A stretch of 16,376 nt of DNA from contig JAGLKS010000113.1 in the NCBI GenBank assembly GCA_023140905.1, positions 1 through 16,376 of the forward strand, in the 5' to 3' direction. The translations under genes were made by a program, and so were the position numbers. The notes under the pieces are model-generated. The model saw only the letters and a list, made by a program, of their open reading frames with translations, did no database searches and was not told where the DNA came from. The stretch comes from Alphaproteobacteria bacterium (lineage in GTDB: Bacteria > Pseudomonadota > Alphaproteobacteria > Micavibrionales > Micavibrionaceae). Position 1 is the first letter of the stretch. Each line of letters starts with the position of its first letter. Shown in pieces: positions 1 to 7,357 of this stretch.

Positions 1-199
1 GGTCAATTGCTTTGAAAATAGCGGAAACAGCCACTAGTAAACCAGCCATATATGCAAAAGCTGAAACTAAGCCGGGAAGAGATTTTGTGCTCTCAACAAT
101 ACTACTGCCAATATCGTTAATCTCTTGAGCACAACCAAGCTTGGAGTTTATCAATAAAAAAAACACCCCGAGCAACAGAGAAAACAGATTCTTTTTCAT
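1..199 (-). CDS. IcmD/DotP-like small exported membrane protein, 5' part only
   Basis: Reading leftwards from an ATG whose complement is at 197-199 gives 66 codons without a stop before the window edge cuts the gene. A strong Shine-Dalgarno (AAGGAGA on the minus strand, about 205-214) supports this start. The product opens with a basic and hydrophobic signal peptide (about residues 1-25, likely cleaved near G-C-A/Q). After that comes a short stretch with IGSSIVESTKSLPGLVSAFA and then a hydrophobic segment, LLVAVSAIF. That pattern (signal peptide, small amphipathic segment, first of two membrane helices) is what I know of IcmD/DotP and IncI TraQ proteins of type IVB systems. The Dot/Icm genes further right strengthen the assignment. 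IcmC/DotE or another small pilin-like membrane protein is possible, because the diagnostic second helix lies outside the window. Confidence 0.6.
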   Translation of the reverse strand, partial: MKKNLFSLLLGVFFLLINSKLGCAQEINDIGSSIVESTKSLPGLVSAFAYMAGLLVAVSAIFKAID

Positions 200-343
200 T
201 AGTTTATGTCTCCTTGCGTCATACGCTCTTTAATTACAACATATTTAACGAACATCATGCAAACTAATTTGAATGCACCTCGGGTATTATGGTAACAATA
301 TTACAGAAATTTAGTTAAAATTTTATCAATTTCACAAATTACC

Positions 344-371
344 TTGTTAATTAATGTTTTAATTATATAGT
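344..371 (+). promoter_or_regulatory. possible sigma-70-type promoter
   Basis: TTGTTA (344-349) and TATAGT (366-371) are separated by 16 bases and point rightwards. The surroundings are very AT-rich, so chance matches are expected. The only candidate downstream is the doubtful ORF at 436-591. Confidence 0.2.
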
Positions 372-435
372 GTTACCGTATAATTCCCATATAAAACATG
401 CCTTTACTATCAACCCTCAGTACCATTCTAGCACA

Positions 436-591
436 GTGCCGTCTTATTTTCGCCTTATTTCGATATTTTTAAGAACTGTTTTTATAATTATAGCGGTTTC
501 ATATCTGATAACGGAACTGGTTGAAAAATATGGTTTCGATATCAGGCTTGACCGGGTACTTGATCACAATCGTGACAAAAAAACCATATAG
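436..591 (+). CDS. doubtful small membrane protein
   Basis: The frame is open from 370 to 591 with only GTG starts (370 and 436) and no methionine codon. I give the GTG at 436 because the GTG at 370 overlaps the -10 of the promoter-like site. The 51-residue product would have one hydrophobic helix (about residues 7-25, with the run TVFIIIAVSYLI) followed by a charged tail rich in Asp, Arg and Lys. There is no visible ribosome binding site and I recognise no family. It may simply be a chance open frame in AT-rich DNA. Confidence 0.15.
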   Translation: MPSYFRLISIFLRTVFIIIAVSYLITELVEKYGFDIRLDRVLDHNRDKKTI

Positions 592-619
592 TCGTTTTAT
601 CCGCATAATAATAGTGGTT

Positions 620-1747
620 TTATTTACGACGGCTACGGGTTAACCACGGATTCTGGCGAGTGTGGTTCACATTGCCTTTTGCTGAATTTTCCACCTGATT
701 ACCGGCTGAAAAACTGTCTTGCTTATTTACCGGCGGCAAGCTCATCACATCCGGAACAGGCGTATTAGTCACCTCGGATATAGCCCGGATACGTGCCTCT
801 ATTGGCGGATGGGTTGCAAACAATCCTAAGAATGCCTTGCTGTTTTCAATACACATCATAGCAATGTCATCTGTGCTACCGGGAATACGTTCCCTGCCCG
901 CAATACGCATAAGAGCGCGCATCATAGCTTCGGGATTTTTGGTCAGCTCAATAGAACCTGCATCAGCCATATATTCTCTTTGGCGCGATAAAGCAAAGCG
1001 CATAAGAAGGCTGGCCATATATCCTAACCAGAGGATAATAGCGATAATAATCATAGCGATGACAATCCCTCCACTATTGCGGTTTCTGCGCCCACGTGAG
1101 AAGAACAGAGAATAGCGAAGGTTACTCCAGACCAGTTGAGCCAGAAATCCGAATAAACCGGTAAAGATAACCGTAATAATTAATAAGCGCACATCGCGGT
1201 TGAGAATATGGGTTAGCTCGTGCCCTAACACAGCTTCAAGCTCATCCTTTGCCAAAGCATTCATTAGACCACGCGTTACTGTAATAGAATATGTCTTCTC
1301 GTTAATTCCGCTGGCAAAGGCATTGCGTGCATGAGTTTCGATAATCTCCAGCTTTGGCATAGCCATACCGCGTGAGATACAAAGATTTTCCAGCAAATTG
1401 TATAATTCCGGCTCTTCCTTACGCTCTACAGGGTGAGAATGAGACAGCTTACGGATCATATGAGTGTGAAAAAACCAGGCAATCGTAAACCATATCGCTA
1501 CACTTGTTATGATAAGTGGGGCATATTCTATCGCGAAGGCATTTGCAAACCCTATAGCCTCTTGCAGATTCACAGAACTTGTTGTTCCATAATGGTTATA
1601 AGATGAGCTATGCGCCATTGACATATTCAGCGCCCAGCAAATCAGCCAGAATATTCCCATCAGCAACACCGGATAAAGGATAAGCAGCATAATACTACGC
1701 ATATTATTGCGCCAAATATGGGTGTTTAATCCAACAGGCTGAGCCAT
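620..1747 (-). CDS. M48-family zinc metalloprotease, HtpX-like membrane protein
   Basis: A 375-residue integral membrane protease of the M48 (HtpX/Ste24-like) family. The zinc motif HELTH is at residues 176-180. A third ligand is expected in SRQREYMADAGS (Glu258), and the conserved ATHPPIEARI stretch follows near residue 315. Two hydrophobic segments (about 17-40 and 76-94) precede the protease domain and two more (about 187-207 and 227-250) lie between the HELTH and REYMAD motifs, as in HtpX. Members of this family cleave misfolded or signalling inner-membrane proteins. The last 45 or so residues form a polar tail ending in basic residues (TRSRRK), which is not part of the catalytic fold. 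The gene starts 27 bases after the lemA stop and has a GAGG ribosome site 5 bases before its ATG. LemA plus M48 protease is a common pair, so an operon is very likely. The substrate is unknown, and I prefer a generic name to htpX. Confidence 0.9.
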   Translation of the reverse strand: MAQPVGLNTHIWRNNMRSIMLLILYPVLLMGIFWLICWALNMSMAHSSSYNHYGTTSSVNLQEAIGFANAFAIEYAPLIITSVAIWFTIAWFFHTHMIRKLSHSHPVERKEEPELYNLLENLCISRGMAMPKLEIIETHARNAFASGINEKTYSITVTRGLMNALAKDELEAVLGHELTHILNRDVRLLIITVIFTGLFGFLAQLVWSNLRYSLFFSRGRRNRNSGGIVIAMIIIAIILWLGYMASLLMRFALSRQREYMADAGSIELTKNPEAMMRALMRIAGRERIPGSTDDIAMMCIENSKAFLGLFATHPPIEARIRAISEVTNTPVPDVMSLPPVNKQDSFSAGNQVENSAKGNVNHTRQNPWLTRSRRK

Positions 1748-1774
1748 GTTAGCCTCAATTACTATTCTTTAAGA

Positions 1775-2338
1775 TTAAAACTTCACCTCAGGAGCTTCAC
1801 GAACAGTGTCCGCCTGCGCTTCATCCAATTCAAAAAAATCTTTTTTGCCAAAGCCCAGCATATTCGCGATTAGCACCGCAGGAAATTGCTCAATAGCTGT
1901 GTTATATTCGGATGTTGCGTTGTTGAAGAAACGTCGCGCAGCAGCTATTTTGTTTTCCAAGTCTGATAATTCGCTCATAAGCTTTTGAAAGTTTTGATCG
2001 GCTTTAAGATCAGGGTAATCCTCGGCTACAGCCAACAATCCCATCAAAGCACCACCAAGCACATTTTCCGCAGCGACACGCTCTCCTGTTGCACCTTTTG
2101 CAGCACCAACCTGTGCACGTGCCTGAGTCACGTTTTCGAAAATTTCCTTTTCATGCGACGCGTAACCTTTTACGGATTCGACCAGTTGCGGCACAAGGTT
2201 ATAACGTTGCTTTAACTGCACATCGATATCAGAAAAAGCATTCTCACGAGACTGGCGCAATGCAACCAGACGGTTGTAAAGCACTACAAAAATAACGGCA
2301 ATTATACCGACAATAAGTAAAATCGTCCAAAATTCCAT
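1775..2338 (-). CDS. lemA: LemA family protein
   Basis: A 187-residue protein with the LemA layout. An N-terminal hydrophobic helix (about residues 3-21) anchors it, and a long helical domain follows. The hallmark stretch ENAFSDIDVQLKQRYNLVPQ lies at about 32-51, and VESVKGYASHEKEIFENVTQ comes directly after it. The later stretch AARRFFNNATSEYNTAIEQF is also typical of the family. LemA proteins are anchored helical-bundle proteins of uncertain biochemical role, often encoded beside membrane metalloproteases. Here the M48 protease gene follows 27 bases downstream on the same strand. The start is preceded by a purine-rich GGAAAAGGGA site. The gene is divergent from the FIST-domain gene, sharing an intergenic region of about 57-144 bases depending on the start chosen for the latter. 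Confidence 0.93.
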   Translation of the reverse strand: MEFWTILLIVGIIAVIFVVLYNRLVALRQSRENAFSDIDVQLKQRYNLVPQLVESVKGYASHEKEIFENVTQARAQVGAAKGATGERVAAENVLGGALMGLLAVAEDYPDLKADQNFQKLMSELSDLENKIAAARRFFNNATSEYNTAIEQFPAVLIANMLGFGKKDFFELDEAQADTVREAPEVKF

Positions 2339-2482
2339 AATTTATCCCTTTTCCTCTTATTGTAAACTAAGCTATCTTAAAATGTAGAATCACATTTGTC
2401 TCTAGCATTTTTTAAAAAACTTTGCTTATTTTGCTTATATAGTAGTAATTTTGTTTCCATCAACTCCTTACCGGTCTTTGAC

Positions 2483-3841
2483 ATGTCCTTGCTCTCCTCC
2501 ACAAATTTTGCCAGTGCCAGCGCCAGCGGAACCGATTGGCGGGACACATCAAAAGCCGTATTGGAACAGCTTGATTCGATCCGCACAAAAAATGACGGCT
2601 TTAATTTCGGGTTTTTGTATATTTCCGATTATCTGGCTGACGATGCCGGTAGTATATATAATTTGTTTAAATCAGTCTTAAAGATTGATAACTGGATTGG
2701 CTCTATTGGTATGGGAGTCATAGGATCGGGAGAATCTCTGGTTGATAAACCGGCTATCTCTGCGATGATAGGACATTTCCCGGATGGATCTTTTTGCGTA
2801 TTTCCAAAAGATAAATCAAACATAGATTTTTCTCAGGAATCAGCACTGGATAAAATCGATATAGAGCTTATAGACATAGCTGAGGGAAACAGGGAAGAGC
2901 AAGAAATGGCTTTTCTTGATGAAGATCTTGAAAGACAAGGGCCGCGCTATTTATCTCATGATGTTGTGCAGCAATGGTTGATCGAAAATACGCCTATGTT
3001 AAGTGTTGTGCACATAGACCCGCTATCTCCCCATAATCCACAAGAAACCCTTGAAGATCTGGAGCTTAGTACAAACAGCTTTTTTGTCGGAGGGTTAACT
3101 TCTTCACGTTCCCATCATTATCAAATTGCTAATGGCTTGCGTAATAATGCTGTGTGCGGTGCCTTTTTTGCTGATAATGTGCCTGTTGCCACTGCTTTAT
3201 CACAAGGATGCAGCGTGATTGATGGTTTTCATATTGTGACAAAGACTGACAATAATGTGATTTTGGAATTGAACGATCGACGCGCTCTTGATGTTTTGCA
3301 AGATACTTTACGCCTTCTTGCTTGTAAAAAGCTGGGAAAAGAAACAGTGGATTTTGACAGTTCATTTAGCACGATAAAATCCAGCGATCATATCCCGCCG
3401 GAGTTCAAAAGTCTGTTTCGTGGACAAGTTCATATCGGCTTACCGTTAAACCAATCAGATCAGAATGATTTTCTAGCACGCAATATTGCCGGAATTGATG
3501 TGGATGAAGGATCAATTACTCTGGCTGAAACTGTAGAAACGGGGCAGCGTTTATTATTTGTTGAACGTGATAATCTTAATATTTCGAGTGATTTGTCAAA
3601 AACCCTGATTAATCTACGCAACCGGATTATGGCCGAGCGCGGAAGTTTTAAGCCCAAAGCTGCACTTTATATTTCTTGTATTGCTCATGGTTTTTCCGAA
3701 CAATCCTCACAATCATTAAGTGATATTTCGCTTATTCGCGATATTATTGGCGATATCCCTCTTTGCGGTTTTCATGCCGGTGGAGAAATTAATAACGCAC
3801 GGTTTTACGGCTATGCCAGCGTAATTACGTTGTTCTTCTGA
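2483..3841 (+). CDS. FIST-domain sensory protein
   Basis: A soluble protein of about 452 residues with the FIST_N and FIST_C layout. The N-terminal half contains FGFLYISDYLADDAGSIYNL and SIGMGVIGSGESLVDKPAIS, typical of FIST_N. The C-terminal part contains KPKAALYISCIAHGFSEQS, then PLCGFHAGGEINNARFYGYA at about 426-445, which matches the FIST_C signature near GGEI (Glu435). FIST domains are thought to bind small ligands such as amino acids and feed signal transduction. No kinase, cyclase or methyl-acceptor domain is fused here, so any output must go through a partner. The reading frame is open back to a TTG at 2396. I chose the ATG at 2483 because the preceding 29 residues (Phe, Leu, Cys-rich) do not look like the family and FIST proteins usually begin with the FASALS-DW-like stretch seen just after this ATG. 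No good ribosome site supports either start. Confidence 0.85.
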   Translation: MSLLSSTNFASASASGTDWRDTSKAVLEQLDSIRTKNDGFNFGFLYISDYLADDAGSIYNLFKSVLKIDNWIGSIGMGVIGSGESLVDKPAISAMIGHFPDGSFCVFPKDKSNIDFSQESALDKIDIELIDIAEGNREEQEMAFLDEDLERQGPRYLSHDVVQQWLIENTPMLSVVHIDPLSPHNPQETLEDLELSTNSFFVGGLTSSRSHHYQIANGLRNNAVCGAFFADNVPVATALSQGCSVIDGFHIVTKTDNNVILELNDRRALDVLQDTLRLLACKKLGKETVDFDSSFSTIKSSDHIPPEFKSLFRGQVHIGLPLNQSDQNDFLARNIAGIDVDEGSITLAETVETGQRLLFVERDNLNISSDLSKTLINLRNRIMAERGSFKPKAALYISCIAHGFSEQSSQSLSDISLIRDIIGDIPLCGFHAGGEINNARFYGYASVITLFF

Positions 3842-3897
3842 TTTCCTTTTGTTTTTTCGAGGTTTTTTCTCCCCTCCCGCACTCTTTGGAAAAATCG

Positions 3898-3926
3898 TTG
3901 TACTTAGCGTCTAATCCCGCTATGTT
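3898..3926 (+). promoter_or_regulatory. candidate promoter for the dsbC-like gene
   Basis: TTGTAC (3898-3903) and TATGTT (3921-3926), each matching 4 of 6 consensus bases, are 17 bases apart and lie 63 bases before the ATG at 3990. The stretch 3842-3989 has no other visible gene. The site would start the plus-strand run of secretion genes. Confidence 0.35.
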
Positions 3927-3989
3927 TGGGCAATCACGATCTGGTGATCTTTTAATGAGATAATAAATACAAGGGCCGAGACTATTATC

Positions 3990-4868
3990 ATGAAACACAG
4001 CTTTTTTAGAAAATCCCTATACCTTTGCATAGGACTTGCCACTTTGTCTTTTGTCAGTACCGGTACTTATGCGCAAAACAGCAATGATACCTTGCTGCCT
4101 AAAATGCCGGAACCGATTCAAAATCTGGCTAATGAAGGCGCACAAATTCGCTTTTTGGGAAAAGATAACGGAGTTGATGGCTGGATTGCTATCAAAAACG
4201 GACAAGAGCAATATTTCTATGTTTTGCCTAGTGGTGGCTTTGTAAGCGGAATATTATTTGATGCAAAAGGTAAAGCTGTGACCATGGATCAAATCAACCG
4301 GTTGCGCCAACAAAGTGGTGAACTGCTGGATGCATTGACTACAGACACTCCAACTGTTCCGGCTCATGTTACTGACACGACAAAGACAGAAAAATATGAG
4401 TTCAAAACACCGTCTGAACAGCTTTATTATGATTTGGAAAATAGTAACTGGCTTCCTGTAGGACGGGCCGGAACACCTCTATTTTACAGCTTTGTTGATA
4501 TACAATGTGGGCATTGCAACAATATGATGGAAAAATTAAAGCCCCATATTGAAAGCAGTAAAGTACAAGTGCGTATCATTCCTGTAGGCTTCCGCGATGA
4601 AACACAGGCTCAGGCCGCTTATCTTTTAGCAGCTCCGTCTCCTGTTTCTTTATATTGGCGTTTTCTTGATGGAGATAAAGACGCTCTTCCCGCCTCTCCT
4701 GAGATTAGCAAACAAGGTGTGCAACGTAATATGGCTGTTATGCAATCATGGAAACTAAGCGTTACGCCCCTTATTGTTTATCGGGCTAAAAACGGCAAAG
4801 TCAAAATTATCCGTGGTATGCCGAAAGATCTTGAAGCTTTGATTAAAGATTTAGGGGCCCGTACTTAG
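3990..4868 (+). CDS. DsbC/DsbG-like periplasmic disulfide isomerase
   Basis: A 292-residue exported thiol-disulfide protein. The signal peptide covers about residues 1-28, with a cleavage site at T-Y-A/Q. Residues 36-110 resemble the DsbC/DsbG dimerisation domain, with PEPIQNLANEGAQIRFLGKD and then GWIAIKNGQ. A thioredoxin-fold domain follows, with the active site CGHC at 173-176 after the strand FYSFVDIQ and a cis-proline motif VTP at 258-260. DsbC-type enzymes reshuffle wrong disulfides in the periplasm. Similar proteins (TrbB of IncI and F plasmids) accompany conjugation machines. Cysteine-containing exported proteins are encoded in this same window at 12057-16376, and they are plausible clients (inference). 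The active-site dipeptide is Gly-His rather than the Gly-Tyr of Escherichia coli DsbC. It starts the plus-strand gene run; the next gene begins 52 bases later. Confidence 0.87.
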   Translation: MKHSFFRKSLYLCIGLATLSFVSTGTYAQNSNDTLLPKMPEPIQNLANEGAQIRFLGKDNGVDGWIAIKNGQEQYFYVLPSGGFVSGILFDAKGKAVTMDQINRLRQQSGELLDALTTDTPTVPAHVTDTTKTEKYEFKTPSEQLYYDLENSNWLPVGRAGTPLFYSFVDIQCGHCNNMMEKLKPHIESSKVQVRIIPVGFRDETQAQAAYLLAAPSPVSLYWRFLDGDKDALPASPEISKQGVQRNMAVMQSWKLSVTPLIVYRAKNGKVKIIRGMPKDLEALIKDLGART

Positions 4869-4920
4869 AAATAGTTTTTCTGAGGGTTTTTTAAGAAAAC
4901 AGAAAAGTGAGAATACGCAA

Positions 4921-6099
4921 ATGAAGCGCGCAGAACTTCTTACCGTTATTATGCATGATATTGGTTTGCCTATTATCGAGGGCGTTATTCAAGTAGCCTT
5001 GAGCCAATCTGAAAAAAAAGTCATTGAAGACGTAACACGGCTTTTGCGTCAGACTGTTGATAACGCTGATGATATTCGCAGGCTTTTAAATCTGGTTGAA
5101 GAAGAAGAAAAAGACGTCTCTGTACGTCTTAATCTAGCTACGCTTTCCTGCCATATTATCGCAGCCCATTACAAGCGTACAGGCAATTTACCGACGCAAG
5201 AAGAGCTAAAGCGTACAGTTACCTCAGTCGATCAGCTTTTGACTTTCTCCGAAAATTATATACCGATGGATCGTCTTGAGGGCGTTTTTCCAGAAAACAT
5301 CCGTGGGCTTTCTCCCTTATCCCGAACTGTGGCTAATCTGGTTTATTTGAAATATTATGTGCCTCTGGTTGATGTTGTTGCGGATTTCTCCTTTGGCCAG
5401 AGCGAAACAAGAATAATACAGGACGTATCGGAAACATTGCGTGGCAAAGCCACTGAAATCACACAAGCTTTAATGGGATCGAATCTGTCCGTAGCAGAAC
5501 AAAAATCGAGTGAGCTTCTTATATTAAGCAGTCTAATTCCGCTTTATTGCTCTTGCCATATCCATGAAAAAAACAGGATTATGGAATTGGATGACGCTAT
5601 GCAGGCAAAGGAGAGCAACAAAACCCGGATGGAAAATATCTGGCTGCTTTTTGATAAACGTTTAAGCATGCTAACTGTGCTCGCTAAACATATTATGCCC
5701 GATCATTTCAGTGATGATGATATTACTAAAATAGAAAATTTATTTACTGACGGCTCCGGCTTGGTTGATGTTGAATCTGCTCCAGACAAACCATTAGCAG
5801 AGGCTGTCATTGCGCATAAAGCTGAAAATGGGGACAATGAAAAACAGGCTCAAAACGTTGATGATGAACCGGTTGTTCCAACATTGCGTGGTGAGAAACC
5901 ACAGAAAGATTCGCAAGTATCCTCTACAAAATCCAGCCCTATGGGAATTTTCGCAAACGAAGAGGAAGAGGAAAGAGAAGACAAAGGGGAAAATATAAAC
6001 GAAGACGATGAAAAAGAAAATTCGGATGATGACGGTAAAACCGATAAAGGTAAAAGCTCTGACGGCAAATCCAGTCCTATGTCATTCTTTACCAATTAA
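4921..6099 (+). CDS. unrecognised protein with two-fold helical repeat and acidic tail
   Basis: I do not recognise this 392-residue protein. It has no signal peptide or membrane helix, so it is probably cytoplasmic. Residues 16-43 and 147-174 align without gaps at 10 of 28 identities (both contain P, QSE and I-x-D-V) and each is followed about 60 residues later by a Cys-His pair (77-78 and 212-213), suggesting a duplicated, mainly helical module. From about residue 280 the protein turns low-complexity and is rich in Glu, Asp, Lys and Ser, ending in a disordered acidic tail. That tail contains the motif K-S-S-P-M-x-(I/F)-F-x-N twice, at 337-346 and at the extreme C-terminus, 383-392. Its position between the DsbC-like gene and the transglycosylase suggests a role in the secretion system, perhaps as an adaptor or chaperone-like factor, or as an effector; none of these is shown. 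Confidence 0.8.
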   Translation: MKRAELLTVIMHDIGLPIIEGVIQVALSQSEKKVIEDVTRLLRQTVDNADDIRRLLNLVEEEEKDVSVRLNLATLSCHIIAAHYKRTGNLPTQEELKRTVTSVDQLLTFSENYIPMDRLEGVFPENIRGLSPLSRTVANLVYLKYYVPLVDVVADFSFGQSETRIIQDVSETLRGKATEITQALMGSNLSVAEQKSSELLILSSLIPLYCSCHIHEKNRIMELDDAMQAKESNKTRMENIWLLFDKRLSMLTVLAKHIMPDHFSDDDITKIENLFTDGSGLVDVESAPDKPLAEAVIAHKAENGDNEKQAQNVDDEPVVPTLRGEKPQKDSQVSSTKSSPMGIFANEEEEEREDKGENINEDDEKENSDDDGKTDKGKSSDGKSSPMSFFTN

Positions 6100-6201
6100 A
6101 GCCTGAGCCTGTTCCCTATTACATTTTACTGTTATTCTGACACTATCCCTTTATAGTTATAGTCGTTTGGCTATAGTTTCGATGTAATTGGAATCTGGTG
6201 A

Positions 6202-6615
6202 ATGGAAGTGAAAATATTAGCTGCATGTATGATGATGGCAGCACAATCACATGACGTGCCCCCTGCTTTACTAGCCGGAATATATCGCGCTGAAGGCGGA
6301 AAAGTCGGGCAAGAAGTAGCTAATACAAATGGCAGTTATGATTTAGGGCCTATGCAGATTAACACAATATGGCTGCCTGAGCTTTCACAACAATGGGGAA
6401 TTAGTGAAGAAAAAACGCATGAAATCGTTCGTGATGATGCATGTGTTAATGTTGATGTAGCTGCCTGGATCTTGCGAAAACACCTGAATGAAACACATGA
6501 TTTGTCAAAAGCACTCGAACATTATCACTCCCGCACTCCTAAATTTGGAAAAAAATACAAGAAACGTGTCCTTGATATCATGAAAAGATACGGGCTGTTA
6601 AAAACGAGGCATTAA
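6202..6615 (+). CDS. lytic transglycosylase-like (SLT domain) protein
   Basis: A 137-residue protein consisting almost wholly of a lysozyme-like SLT domain. The catalytic glutamate is probably Glu31 in GIYRAEGG, followed by the family motif YDLGPMQINT (about 45-54) and an AAWILRKHL helix; a later ALEHYHSRTP resembles the YN/YH motif of the fold. Such enzymes cleave the peptidoglycan glycan strand with 1,6-anhydro product formation and open the wall for secretion or conjugation machines (compare VirB1, IncI PilT and TrbN families). An in-frame stop directly before the ATG (6199-6201) fixes the maximal length. No signal peptide is visible: the N-terminus, with Lys4 then AACMMMAA, is too short to be convincing. 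It might be exported by another route or act as a minimal core. It lies in the same orientation as the dot genes, with 102 bases before it and 204 after. Confidence 0.83.
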   Translation: MEVKILAACMMMAAQSHDVPPALLAGIYRAEGGKVGQEVANTNGSYDLGPMQINTIWLPELSQQWGISEEKTHEIVRDDACVNVDVAAWILRKHLNETHDLSKALEHYHSRTPKFGKKYKKRVLDIMKRYGLLKTRH

Positions 6616-6686
6616 GCTTTTCTAGGCCTCACTCACTGCGGTATTGCTCGTTTTATCATAATATAGCGTTCTGGCAAAAACAGTCG

Positions 6687-6727
6687 TAAATATCTTTATT
6701 ATTTAACAAAAAACGCAAAGATATTTA
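6687..6727. repeat. perfect inverted repeat upstream of dotD
   Basis: The arms TAAATATCTTT (6687-6697) and AAAGATATTTA (6717-6727) are perfect 11-base reverse complements separated by 19 bases. They end 19 bases before the -35 element of the candidate dotD promoter. This could be a two-half-site operator for a dimeric regulator. It lacks GC pairs and a trailing T run, so it is a poor Rho-independent terminator for the gene before it. Confidence 0.5.
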
Positions 6728-6745
6728 TAATTTAGTCTATATTTC

Positions 6746-6774
6746 TTGATTTACGTTGCGATTTTGTCTAATAT
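6746..6774 (+). promoter_or_regulatory. candidate promoter of the dotD-dotC-dotB operon
   Basis: TTGATT (6746-6751) and TAATAT (6769-6774) are 17 bases apart, in a 204-base non-coding gap directly before dotD, whose ATG is at 6820. Each element matches 4 of 6 consensus bases. The inverted repeat at 6687-6727 lies just upstream. Confidence 0.4.
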
Positions 6775-6819
6775 TTCCCATAGACTTAAGTTGTCTTCGT
6801 ATTAAGGTTTTAAATTATT

Positions 6820-7332
6820 ATGTCTCGTAACTTTCTTTTCTTACCACTATTGTGTGGTTTAGCTCTCACTTCTGGTTGCACCTCAGACACTTCAAGAGCA
6901 TTTAGCTCAGGTAGTCCGCAAATTGTGGCTTCTCCTGACTCCGTGTCAATGATGCTGGCAGAATCCGCTGATAGAGCCTCTTCCGCGTTAGAAACATTAG
7001 CCGCAGTTGAGCAAGCTCGCACACCGGCAATATCTATGTCTCCGATAGGTGAAGTTCCTCAGGAATTGCGTCGTACGATTACTGTGAACTGGGTTGGTCC
7101 TATTGAGCCAATTGCCAAAACTTTGGCAGACCGCGCAGGATATAGCTTTCTTATATTGGGCAACGAACCGTCTATACCGGTTGTAGTCTCTGTTGATACG
7201 GAAAATGCCCGTGTTGTTGATGTCTTACGTGATATTGGTTTGCAACTTGGCAAACGTGGCGATGTAAAAGTCGATGCCAATTCTCGTATGATAGAAATTT
7301 ACTATGCTCCCAATGCCGGTATTAACGGCTAA
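6820..7332 (+). CDS. dotD: DotD/TraH-like outer-membrane lipoprotein of type IVB secretion
   Basis: A 170-residue lipoprotein precursor. The signal peptide ends in LTSGC, with Cys20 as the lipidated residue; the lipobox is acceptable but has Thr at -3. A variable polar linker runs to about residue 70. The C-terminal domain (about 80-163) has the secretin N-domain-like pattern known for DotD, including TITVNWVGPIEPIAKTLADR, VVVSVDTENARVVDVLRDIG and a last strand MIEIYY. DotD sits in the outer membrane and, with DotC, places DotH into the core ring of Dot/Icm systems. The length is close to Legionella DotD (about 163 residues). dotC follows 25 bases later, and the gene has its own candidate promoter. 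An AAGG site lies 11 bases before the start. Confidence 0.88.
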   Translation: MSRNFLFLPLLCGLALTSGCTSDTSRAFSSGSPQIVASPDSVSMMLAESADRASSALETLAAVEQARTPAISMSPIGEVPQELRRTITVNWVGPIEPIAKTLADRAGYSFLILGNEPSIPVVVSVDTENARVVDVLRDIGLQLGKRGDVKVDANSRMIEIYYAPNAGING

Positions 7333-7357
7333 AAGTGGTTTAAGAGGTCTATAGATT

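Larger units (their letters stand above)
200..619. other. AT-rich intergenic stretch without a confident gene
   Basis: This 420-base stretch separates two minus-strand genes. It holds the leader of the IcmD-like gene, a near-palindrome GTAACAATATTAC at 292-304 (one mismatched pair) that could be an operator, a plus-strand promoter-like pair at 344-371, and a weak small ORF (436-591). I see no tRNA, CRISPR, insertion sequence or clear terminator in it. Confidence 0.5.

Noticed and set aside
837..1115. Plus-strand open frame inside the M48 protease gene
   Set aside because: It is antisense to a protease frame with intact HELTH and REYMAD motifs; the product has no recognisable features.
1806..2295. 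Overlapping plus-strand open frames antisense to lemA
   Set aside because: The LemA frame matches its family throughout; these are antisense shadows.
4869..4920. Possible hairpin with T run after the DsbC-like gene
   Set aside because: The paired segments are A/T-only and weak and the T run lies in the loop rather than after the stem, so it is not a credible terminator.
5850..6095. Minus-strand Ser/Phe-rich open frame antisense to the acidic tail
   Set aside because: Antisense of Glu/Asp/Lys-rich codons automatically gives long Ser/Phe/Leu-rich open frames.
6136..6180. Three TATAGT repeats before the transglycosylase gene
   Set aside because: Short, AT-rich and without a -35 element at suitable spacing; probably chance.
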